The notes: a model not told the origin generated them from the letters alone. DNA of 11,698 nucleotides from Bacteroidales bacterium UBA3623 (GCA_002373715.1 DFLI01000057.1:1-11698), one strand, 5' to 3'; numbered from the stretch's first letter, positions 1 to 7,646 are shown. Numbers and translations: made by a program.

Positions 1-45
1 CGGCGGCCACTTCGCTTCCCCTGCGGGGAGCTCATCACGAGCATA

Positions 46-160
46 GCAAGGACGCCAGCCCCCTTCGGGGCCTGTCATCTGCCATAAAAAAGGACACTCA
101 AGCAAGCTTGGTGTCCTTTTTTACGTCAGACGCCACAGTCTTCGACCGTGGCGTCCTTGC
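46..160. repeat. Short inverted-repeat cluster downstream of the tRNA
   Basis: The 12-mer GCAAGGACGCCA at 46-57 recurs as its exact reverse complement at 149-160. A partial third copy, GACGCCAC, lies at 129-136 and pairs with 148-155 to form a hairpin whose 8-bp stem encloses a short GTC/GAC inner helix. Another GC hairpin (GCCCC/GGGGC) lies at 58-71, and TTCCCC/GGGGAG pairs at 16-30. Positions 1-166 hold no convincing protein-coding gene, only these structures and the terminator at 86-122. They may be part of tRNA transcript ending and processing, or an intergenic repeat family. One window cannot tell these apart. Confidence 0.5.
86..122 (-). terminator. Rho-independent, apparently bidirectional terminator
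   Basis: A 12-bp perfect stem, AAAAAAGGACAC (86-97) with GTGTCCTTTTTT (111-122), is extended by an inner CAAG/CTTG helix (99-102 with 107-110) after a single unpaired T. Both strands end in a run of six T, so it can stop transcription in either direction. On the minus strand it lies about 45 nt beyond the 3' end of the tRNA and is its natural terminator. It would also end any read-through from the gene at 283-1254. Confidence 0.9.
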
Positions 161-166
161 CTTTCG

Positions 167-240
167 TGATCCCGACGCGATTCGAACGCGTGACCCACAG
201 CTTAGAAGGCTGTTGCTCTATCCAGCTGAGCTACGGGACC
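167..240 (-). tRNA. tRNA-Arg(UCU)
   Basis: The minus strand folds into a complete 74-nt cloverleaf. The acceptor stem is GGTCCCG with CGGGATC (one G-U pair), the D stem GCTC/GAGC, the anticodon stem ACAGC/GCTGT, the variable loop GGGTC, and the T stem ACGCG/CGCGT with loop TTCGAAT. The anticodon loop CTTCTAA places TCT at the anticodon (genomic 206-204), which reads AGA arginine codons. The discriminator base is A, and CCA is not encoded, so it must be added after transcription. It lies about 40 nt downstream of the stop codon of the 283-1254 gene on the same strand, but it has its own -7 box. Confidence 0.96.
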
Positions 241-259
241 ATCCATTGGATTTGGGTTG

Positions 260-267
260 CAAAGTTA
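260..267 (-). promoter_or_regulatory. Bacteroidota -7 promoter box for tRNA-Arg
   Basis: The minus strand reads TAACTTTG, an exact match to the Bacteroidota primary sigma factor -7 consensus TAnnTTTG. Transcription would start near 253, leaving a leader of about a dozen nt before the tRNA. A weak -33 candidate (TTCG) lies 21 nt upstream, inside the 3' end of the neighbouring gene. Confidence 0.6.
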
Positions 268-282
268 GCAAAAAAATTCTTA

Positions 283-1254
283 CTACAGCGAACTGATGTA
301 GAAGATGAGCTGGAGTTCGTGCTGGAGAGCTTCAGACATGCTCAGTTCGCCGTCTTCGCGGGGGGCGAAGGTGTCCTTCAGCGTGCCGCCCTCGTAGTCT
401 ATGGAAAGCTCCGTGATGCCCACTTCAATCATGCGCATGAGGTCTTCCATGGAGGGGTATACCAGTACGAAATTCACGTCGTCACGGGCCTGGAGAAGGC
501 CAATCACGCTGCCGTCGGCCAGGGTGAAACGCACCGCTGCGTCGAAGGGAATGTGGAACTGCTCCTTGGTGCCGATGGCGAAGTAGAAGTCAATGTCTTC
601 CCCTTCGTTGTTCTTGTACATGAGGTGGGAGAGGAGGACGTTATAGTCGTAGTTGGTGCCGCGGGCCACCAGGGGATTGGTGGTGGTCATGACACTGGTG
701 AGGCTTTCCTGCCTGTCGGCCAGGGTGGCCTTGAACTCCACGGTTTTCTCGGAAGCCTTGAGGATGGCTTCGCAGTGGCGCTTGAGGAGGGAGCCGAGTT
801 CGTCGTTGGCGAAGGTGGCCTGCACGTAATCGTCCGGGTCCCAGCCGGTTACAATGTCTACCGACTTAATGCCGCGAACCATCTTTTCCATATCCGGAGA
901 CTCTACGGCATACTTGAGCCGCGTCACTTTCTGGGAGGCAGGATATTGGCCGATTTGCTCCAGCCGCACCAGCTTTCCATTGGTAAGGGTGGCGGCCATC
1001 TTCACGCCCTTGGGGGCGGCGGTGGATGCCTTCTTGGAGGGCTCCAGGGTGAGGTACAGGAGGTACAGGGTGGAGCCGTCGGGGAAACCCACCAGCTCTA
1101 CACTGGCCTGCCCGGGAACATTGCCGAAGGCCACGGCTTCTGCCTGGGTGGCGATATGAGTCATACCGTCTGTGCGGTAATTGGAACGAACTTGTTGGGC
1201 CTGCAGGCTTGCAGAGGCAAGGAGTGCAAGGGCCAGAATTGCCAGCTTCTTCAT
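283..1254 (-). CDS. Secreted protein of unknown function with a duplicated domain
   Basis: I do not recognise the family of this 323-aa protein. Residues 1-20 form a clear signal peptide (MKKLAILALALLASASLQAQ) with a likely type I cleavage near A19, so the mature protein should be periplasmic or secreted. No other membrane segment is visible. The rest alternates predicted beta strands and short helices. Residues about 60-165 and 217-320 look like two diverged copies of one unit: each has a strand with LTNGK or TLADGS, then L-Q, then a proline or serine followed by MEKM or MEDLMRM, then GIKSVDI or GITELSI. The ATG at 1254 begins the signal peptide directly and lies 20 nt from a -7 box, which supports this start. 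The gene is transcribed divergently from 1335. No function is assigned; the exported location is the only firm inference. Confidence 0.85.
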   Translation of the reverse strand: MKKLAILALALLASASLQAQQVRSNYRTDGMTHIATQAEAVAFGNVPGQASVELVGFPDGSTLYLLYLTLEPSKKASTAAPKGVKMAATLTNGKLVRLEQIGQYPASQKVTRLKYAVESPDMEKMVRGIKSVDIVTGWDPDDYVQATFANDELGSLLKRHCEAILKASEKTVEFKATLADRQESLTSVMTTTNPLVARGTNYDYNVLLSHLMYKNNEGEDIDFYFAIGTKEQFHIPFDAAVRFTLADGSVIGLLQARDDVNFVLVYPSMEDLMRMIEVGITELSIDYEGGTLKDTFAPREDGELSMSEALQHELQLIFYISSL

Positions 1255-1274
1255 TCTTTGTGCTAATTTGAATG

Positions 1275-1282
1275 CAAATATA
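1275..1282 (-). promoter_or_regulatory. Bacteroidota -7 promoter box for the secreted protein gene
   Basis: The minus strand reads TATATTTG, an exact TAnnTTTG match 20 nt upstream of the ATG at 1254. The expected start site, near 1268, gives a very short leader. No good -33 TTTG is seen at the usual 19-21 nt spacing; TTAG near 1305-1308 is the closest. Confidence 0.5.
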
Positions 1283-1305
1283 ACATTTTCTACGCCATTT
1301 TTTGC

Positions 1306-1313
1306 TAAATTTA
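1306..1313 (+). promoter_or_regulatory. Possible -7 box for the PPC-domain gene
   Basis: TAAATTTA matches TAnnTTTG except for the last base and lies 21 nt upstream of the ATG at 1335. No convincing -33 element is visible. The call rests mainly on position in an AT-rich divergent intergenic region. Confidence 0.3.
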
Positions 1314-1334
1314 CATGTTTAAAACAGAAATACT

Positions 1335-1787
1335 ATGTATAAGTACAAAAGAGTCAAGAATCAGGCCCCGCTCCTGGAGTGCAACGACCGTTTCATCCTC
1401 AGCATAGACAACCATCAGGAAATTATAGAAGCATTGGCCGATTTTGCCAAGAAGCAGAAAATCAAGGCCGGTGTGATAGAAGGCATTGGAGCCATCTCGG
1501 AGGCCACTTTCCGCTTCCTGGACCCGGCTACCAAAAAGTATGTAGACAAAACTTTTGAAGAGCAGATGGAAATTACCAACCTCACGGGAAACATCTCCGT
1601 GAAGGACGGAGAGCCTTATCTGCACGTGCACCTTACCTGCAGCCGCCGGGACTATACCTGCGTGGGCGGCCATTTGCTCAGGGCCCGCATCAACGGTGCC
1701 TGCGAGCTGCTGGTCACAGACTTCGGCCAAACCCAGGTGGGCCGTCGTTTCGACGAGGAGACGGGTCTGAACCTCTATGATTTTTAG
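1335..1787 (+). CDS. PPC/DUF296-domain protein (PD1-like, AF0104-type fold)
   Basis: This 150-aa protein is a stand-alone PPC (plants and prokaryotes conserved, DUF296) domain, which is the usual length for the bacterial single-domain form. Visible family features are an N-terminal helix followed by AGVIEGIGAISEA (residues about 45-57), then GEPYLHVHLTCS (92-103) and GGHL (111-114). His97, His99 and His113 form the HxH...H set that coordinates a metal, usually zinc, in solved members. Plant relatives bind AT-rich DNA through an additional AT-hook, which is absent here. The biochemical role of the bacterial single-domain proteins is not established. There is no signal peptide, so it is cytoplasmic. 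The gene ends 46 nt before the large operon and probably has its own promoter, but read-through into the operon is possible because no terminator separates them. Confidence 0.88.
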   Translation: MYKYKRVKNQAPLLECNDRFILSIDNHQEIIEALADFAKKQKIKAGVIEGIGAISEATFRFLDPATKKYVDKTFEEQMEITNLTGNISVKDGEPYLHVHLTCSRRDYTCVGGHLLRARINGACELLVTDFGQTQVGRRFDEETGLNLYDF

Positions 1788-1798
1788 GCAAATTTGAG

Positions 1799-1806
1799 TA
1801 TCTTTG
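1799..1806 (+). promoter_or_regulatory. Bacteroidota -7 promoter box for the export/mannosidase operon
   Basis: TATCTTTG is an exact match to TAnnTTTG. It lies 27 nt upstream of the first ATG at 1834, with transcription expected to begin near 1812-1814. No strong -33 TTTG is present at the ideal spacing; a TTTTT run at 1781-1785 is closer than usual. It is the only good promoter candidate seen in the spacers upstream of the five co-oriented genes that follow. Confidence 0.55.
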
Positions 1807-1833
1807 TACGAATATACTTTTATCTAAGCGAAT

Positions 1834-4257
1834 ATGATTGCAATGAAAAGAAGTTTGGCGGCCCTGTTTGCAGGCCTTTTCCTGGTGTCCGGCCTGGCCT
1901 GGGCACAGAGCACCATGACCGACAGCCAGGTGCTGGATTATGTGCAGCAGGGACTTGCCCAGGGTAAGAGTCAGAAAGAACTGGTGGCAGAGCTCAGCCT
2001 CCGTGGCGTAACCAAAGCCCAGGCAGAGCGTGTGTACAAAGCCTACCAGGAGCGTCAGGGCAAGGCAGAAGCCAAGAGTGCCGTCCTTGAGAAGGGCCGG
2101 CAGCATAGTGTAAATGCAGGTACCAGCCAGGACTGGGCGGCAGATACAACCCAGGTCTTCTATCGGCCCGAAGAGGAAGAGATGGAAGTCTTCGGCCGCA
2201 ATATTTTCCGCTCCCGGGATATGACCTTCGCCCCCAGCGAGAATATGGCCACGCCCCGCAACTACAAGCTGGGCCCCGGAGATGAGGTAATCATCGATGT
2301 TTTCGGCCACAACCAGACCACCTTGCGGGAAGTCATTTCCCCGGAGGGAAGCATTAACGTAGAGGTTCTGGGCCCCGTATACCTGAGCGGCAAAACGGTG
2401 GAAGAAGCCAACGCCTACCTCAAGAAGCGTCTGGCCTCCATCTATGGCGGCTTGGGCAAATCGGGCACAGACATGCGCCTGAGCCTGGGTCAGATCCGTT
2501 CCATCCAGATTAACGTAATGGGAGACGTGGCCGCCCCCGGCACTTATGTGCTTTCCGGCTTTGCCACGGCTTTCCATGCCGTATACCGCGCCGGTGGCGT
2601 GAGAGAGCCCGGTAGCCTTCGTAACATCAAGGTGGTGCGCGGCAACAAGACGGTGGGCAGCGTAGACGTATACGAGTACATGATGAAGGGAACCCAGAGC
2701 AGCGACATCCGCCTAGAAGAAGGTGACGTTATCCTGGTGCCCGCCTATTCCGAAATGGTGCAGGTGGAAGGCTCCGTGAAGCGTCCCATGTTCTTCGAAC
2801 TGAAGGAAGGAGAAACCGTGGCAGACCTTTTGGACTATGCCGGCGGCTTCGCCCTGGGCGCCAATACCAATGCCGTTACCGTGTTCCGTCAGCAGGGTGC
2901 CAGCCACGAAGTTCGCACCGTAGCAGACAAGGACTTCGGCACCTTCAAGCTCCAGAACGGAGACCGCATTGAAGTGGGTGAACAGCAGTTCCGCTTCCAG
3001 AACCGCACGGTCATCAACGGCGCCGTGTATCTGCCCGGCACCTATGAACTGGGAGAGGTTCGCACCGCCAAGACCTTGGTTCAGAAGGCCGGCGGCCTGC
3101 TGCCTGAGGCCTTCACAGACCGCGTTGTGGTACACCGCGAACACGCAGACCGCACCCGCGAGGTCTTCTCCATCAACCTTACGGAAATCATGGCCGGCAG
3201 CAAGCCGGACTTCGTGCTTCAGAACAACGATGAACTGTACGTAGCCAGCATCTACGACCTCAAGGACCAGGGCACCATGACCATCAGCGGTATGGTGAAC
3301 AACCCCGGCACCTTCCCCTTCGCAGAGAATACCACCATTGAAGACTTCATCATCCTGGCCGGCGGTCTGAAGGACGGCGCTTCCACCTCCCGCGTGGACG
3401 TAACCCGCCGTAAGAAAGACGCCAGCGGCATGGTGGCCACCAACGACATCGGCGAAATGTATTCCTTCTCCCTGAAGGACGGCCTGGTGGCCGACGACAG
3501 CCGTGAGTTCGTGCTGGAACCCTACGACGAGGTAACGGTTCATCAGAGCCCTTCCTACAATATCCAGCGCCACTTCGTGGTGAAAGGTGAAGTGAACTTC
3601 CCCGGCGAATATTCCCTCACCAACCGTGAAGAGCGTGTGTCAGACCTGATTCAGAAGGCCGGCGGTCTTACGCCCTTCGCCTACGTCAAGGGTGCCCGTC
3701 TGGTACGTGAAGCCACGGAAGAGGAAATCACCCAGGCCCGTGAACTGGGCACCTTGCTTGTGAAGCAGATAGACAGTACCGCTGCCGTGAACCAGGGCCG
3801 TGGTACGCTCAAAACCGGAACCCGCCACTACAGCATTTCCCTGGATATGGAGTCTGCCCTGTCCAACCCCGGTGGCCCTCAGGACGTAATCCTTCGTGAA
3901 AACGATGTCCTGGATATCCCCGTCCAGTCCAATGTGGTGCGTGTGTTTGGTGCCGTGATGTATCCTACCGCCGTTACCTGGAACGCCAAGATGACAGTGG
4001 CAGATTACATTGACGCTGCCGGCGGTTATTCCCAGAATGCCCGCAAGACAAAGAAGTACGTGGTATCCATGGGTGGCCGGGCCCAGAAGGTGAGCGCCGC
4101 TTCCAAGGTGGAACCCGGTGCAGAAATCTTTGTTCCGGATAAGGGTAAGAAGGAAAAGCCCGACTATTCCGGCATCATCGCCCTCAGCTCTGCCGCCACT
4201 TCCGTGGCCACGCTGGGCGTAACCATCATGACCTTGGTGAACAACGTGAAGAAGTAG
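1834..4257 (+). CDS. Wza-like polysaccharide export protein with six SLBB repeats
   Basis: This 807-aa exported protein belongs to the polysaccharide export (OPX/Wza-like) family, which forms the periplasmic and outer-membrane channel for capsule or exopolysaccharide. After a signal peptide (cleavage near LAWA-QS, residue 25), residues 28-80 form a charged helical region. The Poly_export domain spans about 142-220 and starts with NYKLGPGDEVIIDVFG. Six SLBB-type beta-grasp repeats follow, near 224-270, 308-352, 392-436, 482-525, 580-626 and 702-745; most carry G-x-V...PG-x-Y...AGG. A hydrophobic C-terminal helix (about 778-803) could be the membrane-spanning element, as in Wza. Classical Wza is about 380 aa and a lipoprotein; this form is twice as long with no lipobox cysteine, as is common in Bacteroidota. 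An in-frame ATG at 1843 (MKRSLAAL) is an equally plausible start giving a more typical signal peptide. It heads the operon, 4 nt before the Wzz-like gene. Confidence 0.92.
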   Translation: MIAMKRSLAALFAGLFLVSGLAWAQSTMTDSQVLDYVQQGLAQGKSQKELVAELSLRGVTKAQAERVYKAYQERQGKAEAKSAVLEKGRQHSVNAGTSQDWAADTTQVFYRPEEEEMEVFGRNIFRSRDMTFAPSENMATPRNYKLGPGDEVIIDVFGHNQTTLREVISPEGSINVEVLGPVYLSGKTVEEANAYLKKRLASIYGGLGKSGTDMRLSLGQIRSIQINVMGDVAAPGTYVLSGFATAFHAVYRAGGVREPGSLRNIKVVRGNKTVGSVDVYEYMMKGTQSSDIRLEEGDVILVPAYSEMVQVEGSVKRPMFFELKEGETVADLLDYAGGFALGANTNAVTVFRQQGASHEVRTVADKDFGTFKLQNGDRIEVGEQQFRFQNRTVINGAVYLPGTYELGEVRTAKTLVQKAGGLLPEAFTDRVVVHREHADRTREVFSINLTEIMAGSKPDFVLQNNDELYVASIYDLKDQGTMTISGMVNNPGTFPFAENTTIEDFIILAGGLKDGASTSRVDVTRRKKDASGMVATNDIGEMYSFSLKDGLVADDSREFVLEPYDEVTVHQSPSYNIQRHFVVKGEVNFPGEYSLTNREERVSDLIQKAGGLTPFAYVKGARLVREATEEEITQARELGTLLVKQIDSTAAVNQGRGTLKTGTRHYSISLDMESALSNPGGPQDVILRENDVLDIPVQSNVVRVFGAVMYPTAVTWNAKMTVADYIDAAGGYSQNARKTKKYVVSMGGRAQKVSAASKVEPGAEIFVPDKGKKEKPDYSGIIALSSAATSVATLGVTIMTLVNNVKK

Positions 4258-4261
4258 CGCT

Positions 4262-5359
4262 ATGGAAGAATACCAGAACAACAATAACTATTACCAGGAA
4301 GACGAGCTGGAGATTGACTGGATGGGTATTCTGTCTAAGATTCTCAAGCACTGGAAACAGATTCTCCTGATCTCCTTCATCTTTGGTTGCCTGGGTATTG
4401 CATCGGCCCTTTTGATGAAGCGCCATTACAGCGTCACCGTGACGCTGGCTCCCGAAACGCAGGGCCGCACCTCCAGTAGTCTGAGCAGTATTACCAGCAT
4501 GCTGGGCATGGGCAGCGCCGCTACTTCCGGTCCCGACGCCATGAACATTACCCTCTTCCCGGAAATTTGCCAGAGCACGCCTTTCCTGGTGTCTCTGCTG
4601 GATGTTCCGCTCTCTTCCTATGTGTCTGAAAAGCAAAAGGAAGCGGGTGCGAAGCCCCTTAACACCACGGTGTATAAGCATTTCTCGGGAGAGGACAAGC
4701 CCAATTATAAGCCCAAGAAAGACGAAAAGCCCTATACCGGCGTATCCGATGCCACGGAGCTTACTCCCCGCCAGGCCGGCGTGGTGAAGGCCCTGGGGCA
4801 GAGCGTAAGTGCCAATGTGGACAAGAAGACCGGTATTACCACCATCTCCGTCACCACGGACGACCGCCTCATGTCCAAGCAGCTGGCAGACACCGTTTGC
4901 AGCCGCCTGCAGGCCTGCATCTCGGACTATCGCACCAAGAAGGCCACGGCCGACTATGACTATTATGTAATGCTGGCCGACGAAGCCCACGAAGAACTGG
5001 TGAAGGCGCAGGCCGCCTATGCCCGTTCGGTAGACTACGACCGCAGCGTCATCCTTCAGAGCTCCACCGCCGAGAAGGACCGCCTTCGTGAGGAAGCCAA
5101 CCTGGCCAACCAGATTTACGCCCAGATGGCCCAGCAGCGTGAGCTGGCCCGGGCCAAGATCCAGGAAGAAAAGCCGGTGTATGCCGTTGTGCAGCCCGCC
5201 GTGCTGCCTCAGAGGGCCAACGAGAGCCGCGCCAAACGCGTACTCATCTGGGGCTTCGTAGGTTTCTTCCTGTCTTTAGCCTGGTATGGCTTCGGGGCCG
5301 ATTTCCTGAAGAAGATGCGCTCCGACGTCAAGGAAAAGATGGAGGAAGAAGAGGAATAG
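4262..5359 (+). CDS. Wzz-like chain-length/polysaccharide co-polymerase protein
   Basis: This 365-aa inner-membrane protein has Wzz (chain-length determinant) architecture. A cytoplasmic N-terminus rich in Asn and Tyr is followed by TM1 (about 33-52), a large periplasmic domain, a long helical coiled-coil region (about 225-305), a proline motif before the second membrane segment (QPAVLPQRA, 311-319), TM2 (about 327-345) and a short acidic cytoplasmic tail ending in five Glu. Such proteins control polymer length and dock with Wza-type exporters, which fits its place 4 nt after the SLBB gene. There is no fused tyrosine-kinase (BY-kinase) domain and no tyrosine cluster at the C-terminus, so it is the kinase-free type. 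A segment rich in Ser, Gly and Met (about 70-95) just after TM1 is typical of Bacteroidota members. The polymer it serves cannot be named because no glycosyltransferases are in view. Confidence 0.9.
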   Translation: MEEYQNNNNYYQEDELEIDWMGILSKILKHWKQILLISFIFGCLGIASALLMKRHYSVTVTLAPETQGRTSSSLSSITSMLGMGSAATSGPDAMNITLFPEICQSTPFLVSLLDVPLSSYVSEKQKEAGAKPLNTTVYKHFSGEDKPNYKPKKDEKPYTGVSDATELTPRQAGVVKALGQSVSANVDKKTGITTISVTTDDRLMSKQLADTVCSRLQACISDYRTKKATADYDYYVMLADEAHEELVKAQAAYARSVDYDRSVILQSSTAEKDRLREEANLANQIYAQMAQQRELARAKIQEEKPVYAVVQPAVLPQRANESRAKRVLIWGFVGFFLSLAWYGFGADFLKKMRSDVKEKMEEEEE

Positions 5360-5377
5360 CCTTTCCATACAAAGTAT

Positions 5378-7618
5378 ATGCGACACAAACTGATAACCCT
5401 GGCGGCACTGGCGCTCCTTGCAGCAGCTTGCGCCCAGCCCGCTACTTCCCCCAAGCCCAGCACTCTTGGAGACTGGGCAGAGTATGTGAATCCCATGGGG
5501 GGAACCCTTTCCACGTTTAACCTCTCTACCGGCAATACCTATCCGGCCATTGCGGTTCCGTGGGGCGCCCATTTCTGGACCCCTCAGACGGGCAAGAACG
5601 GAGACGGCTGGACATACCGCTACGACGCCACGCACATCCGGGGTTTCAAGCAGACGCATCAGCCCTCGCCGTGGATTAACGACTACGGTGCCTTCAGCCT
5701 TATGCCTGTAACCACGGGCCCCTACTACGACCAGGACCAGCGCGCCAGCTGGTTCTCCCACAAGACGGAGGTGGCTAAGCCGTACTACTACAGTGTGTAC
5801 CTGGCAGACCACGATGTCACCACCGAACTGGTGCCGGCTTCCCACGCCGCCTGGTTCCGCTTTACCTATCCGGAGTGCGAGAAGTCTTACCTGGTGGTAG
5901 ATGCCTATGAAGGCGGCAAGGTGGAAGTGGTGGACGACCGTACCATCCGCGCCTGGGCCGTGAACAATCACGGTGGAGTTGCTTCTAACTTCTGCAATTA
6001 TATCATCATCCAGTCCGATACGCCTTTTACGGCAGAGAAGACGCCCGAGAACATTGGTATGGTGTCTTTCCCTACTACCAAGGGCCAGGTGGTTCACGTG
6101 AAGGTGGCTTCCTCTTTCATCAGTATGGAACAGGCCAAGCTGAACCTGGGAGAAGTGAACGACCCGTTTGAGGAAGTGATGATGTATTCCCAGACCGCCT
6201 GGAACCAGGCCCTGGGTAAGATTGAGGTGGAAGACGACAACATAGACCATCTGCGTACTTTCTATACCTGCCTGTACCGCAGCCTGCTCTTCCCCAGAGA
6301 TTTGGCAGAGATTGGCATGTACGGTGCGCTGCAGCACTACAGCCCGCATACCGGTAAGGTGGAGAAAGGCCATTTCTATACGGACACCGGCTTCTGGGAC
6401 ACCTTCCGCAGCCTGTTCCCGCTTATGAACCTCCTGTTCCCGAAGGTTTCCTCTCAGGTACAGGAAGGTCTGGTGAACGACTATCTGGAAAGTGGTTTCT
6501 TGCCGGAGTGGGCCTCGCCCGGGCACCGCGGCTGCATGGTGGGCAACAACAGCGCCTCCGTGGTGGCCGATGCCTATCTTTCCGGCATCCGTGACTACGA
6601 TATTGGCAAGCTTTGGGAGGCCGTGACGCACGACGCTCATGCTGTGCATCCTACCGTGAGTTCTTCCGGCCGCCTGGGCTGGGAGTATTACGACCAGCTG
6701 GGCTATGTGCCCTGCGATGTGGGCATCAAGGAAAATGCCGCCCGTACCTTGGAGTACGCCTACGACGACTGGTGCATCTACATGCTGGGCAAGGCCCTGA
6801 ACATTGACCAGGAGCAGCTGGAGCCCTATAAGAAGGCAGCTCTGAACTATCGCAATGTGTTTGATTCGGAGTACAAGCTCATGAACGGCCGTCAGGCCGA
6901 TGGCAGCTTCCGTCGCCCCTTCAGCTCCCTCAAATGGGGAGGAGACTTCACCGAAGGAAACAGCCTGCACTATACCTGGAGCGTGTTCCACGACATTGAG
7001 GGCCTTATCGGCCTGATGGGTGGTGAGGATGCCTTCAATGCCCAGATGGACACCGTGTTTGTGATGCCGCCCAAGTACGACGACAGCTACTACGGCTTCC
7101 CCATCCACGAGATTATTGAGATGACGGTGATGGGCATGGGCAACTACGCCCACGGCAACCAGCCCATCCAGCACATGCTGTACCTGTACGACTACAGCCG
7201 TCAGCCTTGGAAGACGCAGGCCCGCGTACGCGAGGTGATGGAGAAATTCTACACCCCTTGGGCCGATGCCTACTGCGGAGACGAGGACAACGGCCAGACA
7301 AGCGCCTGGTACGTATTCAGCGCCCTGGGCTTCTATCCGGTTTGCCCCGGCAGCGGAGAATATGCCCTGGGTACGCCTCTGTTCAAGAAAGCCACCCTGC
7401 ACTTGGACGGTGGAGACGTGGTGATTGAGGCCCCGGACAACAGTGCCGAGAACTTCTACGTGAAGGATCTCACCCTGAACGGAGAAACCTGGTCGCACAA
7501 CTATCTGAAGCAGGCAGACCTCCAGAAGGGCGCCAAGCTCCACTTCAAGATGGCCGCCCAGCCGAACCTCAAGCGCGGCACCGCGGATGAAGATAAACCG
7601 TATTCGTTTAGCAAGTAA
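5378..7618 (+). CDS. GH92 family glycosidase with Gln at the catalytic-acid position; predicted mannosyl-phosphodiester hydrolase
   Basis: This 746-aa protein is a full-length GH92 enzyme, a calcium-dependent inverting exo-alpha-mannosidase family. The N-terminal beta-sandwich domain (about 35-265) opens with EYVNPMGGT and includes THQPSPWINDYGAFSL (93-108). The (alpha/alpha)6 catalytic domain shows TDTGFWDTFR (335-344), PGHRGCMVGNNSAS (381-394), and the Asp motif CGDEDNGQTSAW (633-644) with the presumed base Asp635/Asp637. Where family members carry GNEPSHH with the catalytic-acid Glu, this protein has HGNQPIQHM, with Gln595 (codon CAG, 7160-7162). The same Glu-to-Gln change is known from the mannose-1-phospho-6-mannose hydrolase CcGH92_5. 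I infer phosphodiester specificity; ordinary alpha-mannosidase activity should be weak. The signal peptide ends LLAAACAQ, and Cys18 may be lipidated, though the lipobox is imperfect. No acidic surface-export signal follows, so a periplasm-facing location is likelier. The gene starts 18 nt after the Wzz-like gene. Confidence 0.93.
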   Translation: MRHKLITLAALALLAAACAQPATSPKPSTLGDWAEYVNPMGGTLSTFNLSTGNTYPAIAVPWGAHFWTPQTGKNGDGWTYRYDATHIRGFKQTHQPSPWINDYGAFSLMPVTTGPYYDQDQRASWFSHKTEVAKPYYYSVYLADHDVTTELVPASHAAWFRFTYPECEKSYLVVDAYEGGKVEVVDDRTIRAWAVNNHGGVASNFCNYIIIQSDTPFTAEKTPENIGMVSFPTTKGQVVHVKVASSFISMEQAKLNLGEVNDPFEEVMMYSQTAWNQALGKIEVEDDNIDHLRTFYTCLYRSLLFPRDLAEIGMYGALQHYSPHTGKVEKGHFYTDTGFWDTFRSLFPLMNLLFPKVSSQVQEGLVNDYLESGFLPEWASPGHRGCMVGNNSASVVADAYLSGIRDYDIGKLWEAVTHDAHAVHPTVSSSGRLGWEYYDQLGYVPCDVGIKENAARTLEYAYDDWCIYMLGKALNIDQEQLEPYKKAALNYRNVFDSEYKLMNGRQADGSFRRPFSSLKWGGDFTEGNSLHYTWSVFHDIEGLIGLMGGEDAFNAQMDTVFVMPPKYDDSYYGFPIHEIIEMTVMGMGNYAHGNQPIQHMLYLYDYSRQPWKTQARVREVMEKFYTPWADAYCGDEDNGQTSAWYVFSALGFYPVCPGSGEYALGTPLFKKATLHLDGGDVVIEAPDNSAENFYVKDLTLNGETWSHNYLKQADLQKGAKLHFKMAAQPNLKRGTADEDKPYSFSK

Positions 7619-7620
7619 TT

Positions 7621-7646
7621 GTCATTCTGAGCGAAGCGAAGAATCT
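7621..7646. repeat. 26-nt intergenic repeat, copy 1
   Basis: This element, in the 43-nt spacer before the GH125 gene, begins GTCATTC and ends GAATCT. Its core is TGAGCGAAGCGAA, and the ends pair as ATTCT/AGAAT. Its translation in one frame gives the SERSEES string familiar from spurious upstream extensions in many bacterial genomes. It shares its first 7 and last 6 bases, and its exact length, with 9069-9094. Confidence 0.7.

Noticed and set aside
1..87. Plus-strand frame open from the window edge to a TAA at 85-87
   Set aside because: The short peptide has no protein-like features and is read through GC hairpins; too little is visible to call a partial gene.
148..1266. 372-aa plus-strand open frame
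   Set aside because: It runs through the tRNA-Arg gene and antisense to the signal-peptide-bearing 283-1254 gene; the start of its translation is a typical tRNA shadow and the rest is low-complexity Gly/Val/His sequence.
1714..2577. 287-aa minus-strand open frame
   Set aside because: It is antisense to the 5' part of the SLBB export gene and crosses its promoter; no domain is visible.
5276..7543. 755-aa minus-strand open frame
   Set aside because: It lies almost wholly antisense to the GH92 gene at 5378, has no recognisable domain and is rich in His/Val/Gly, as expected from the complement of GC-rich coding sequence.
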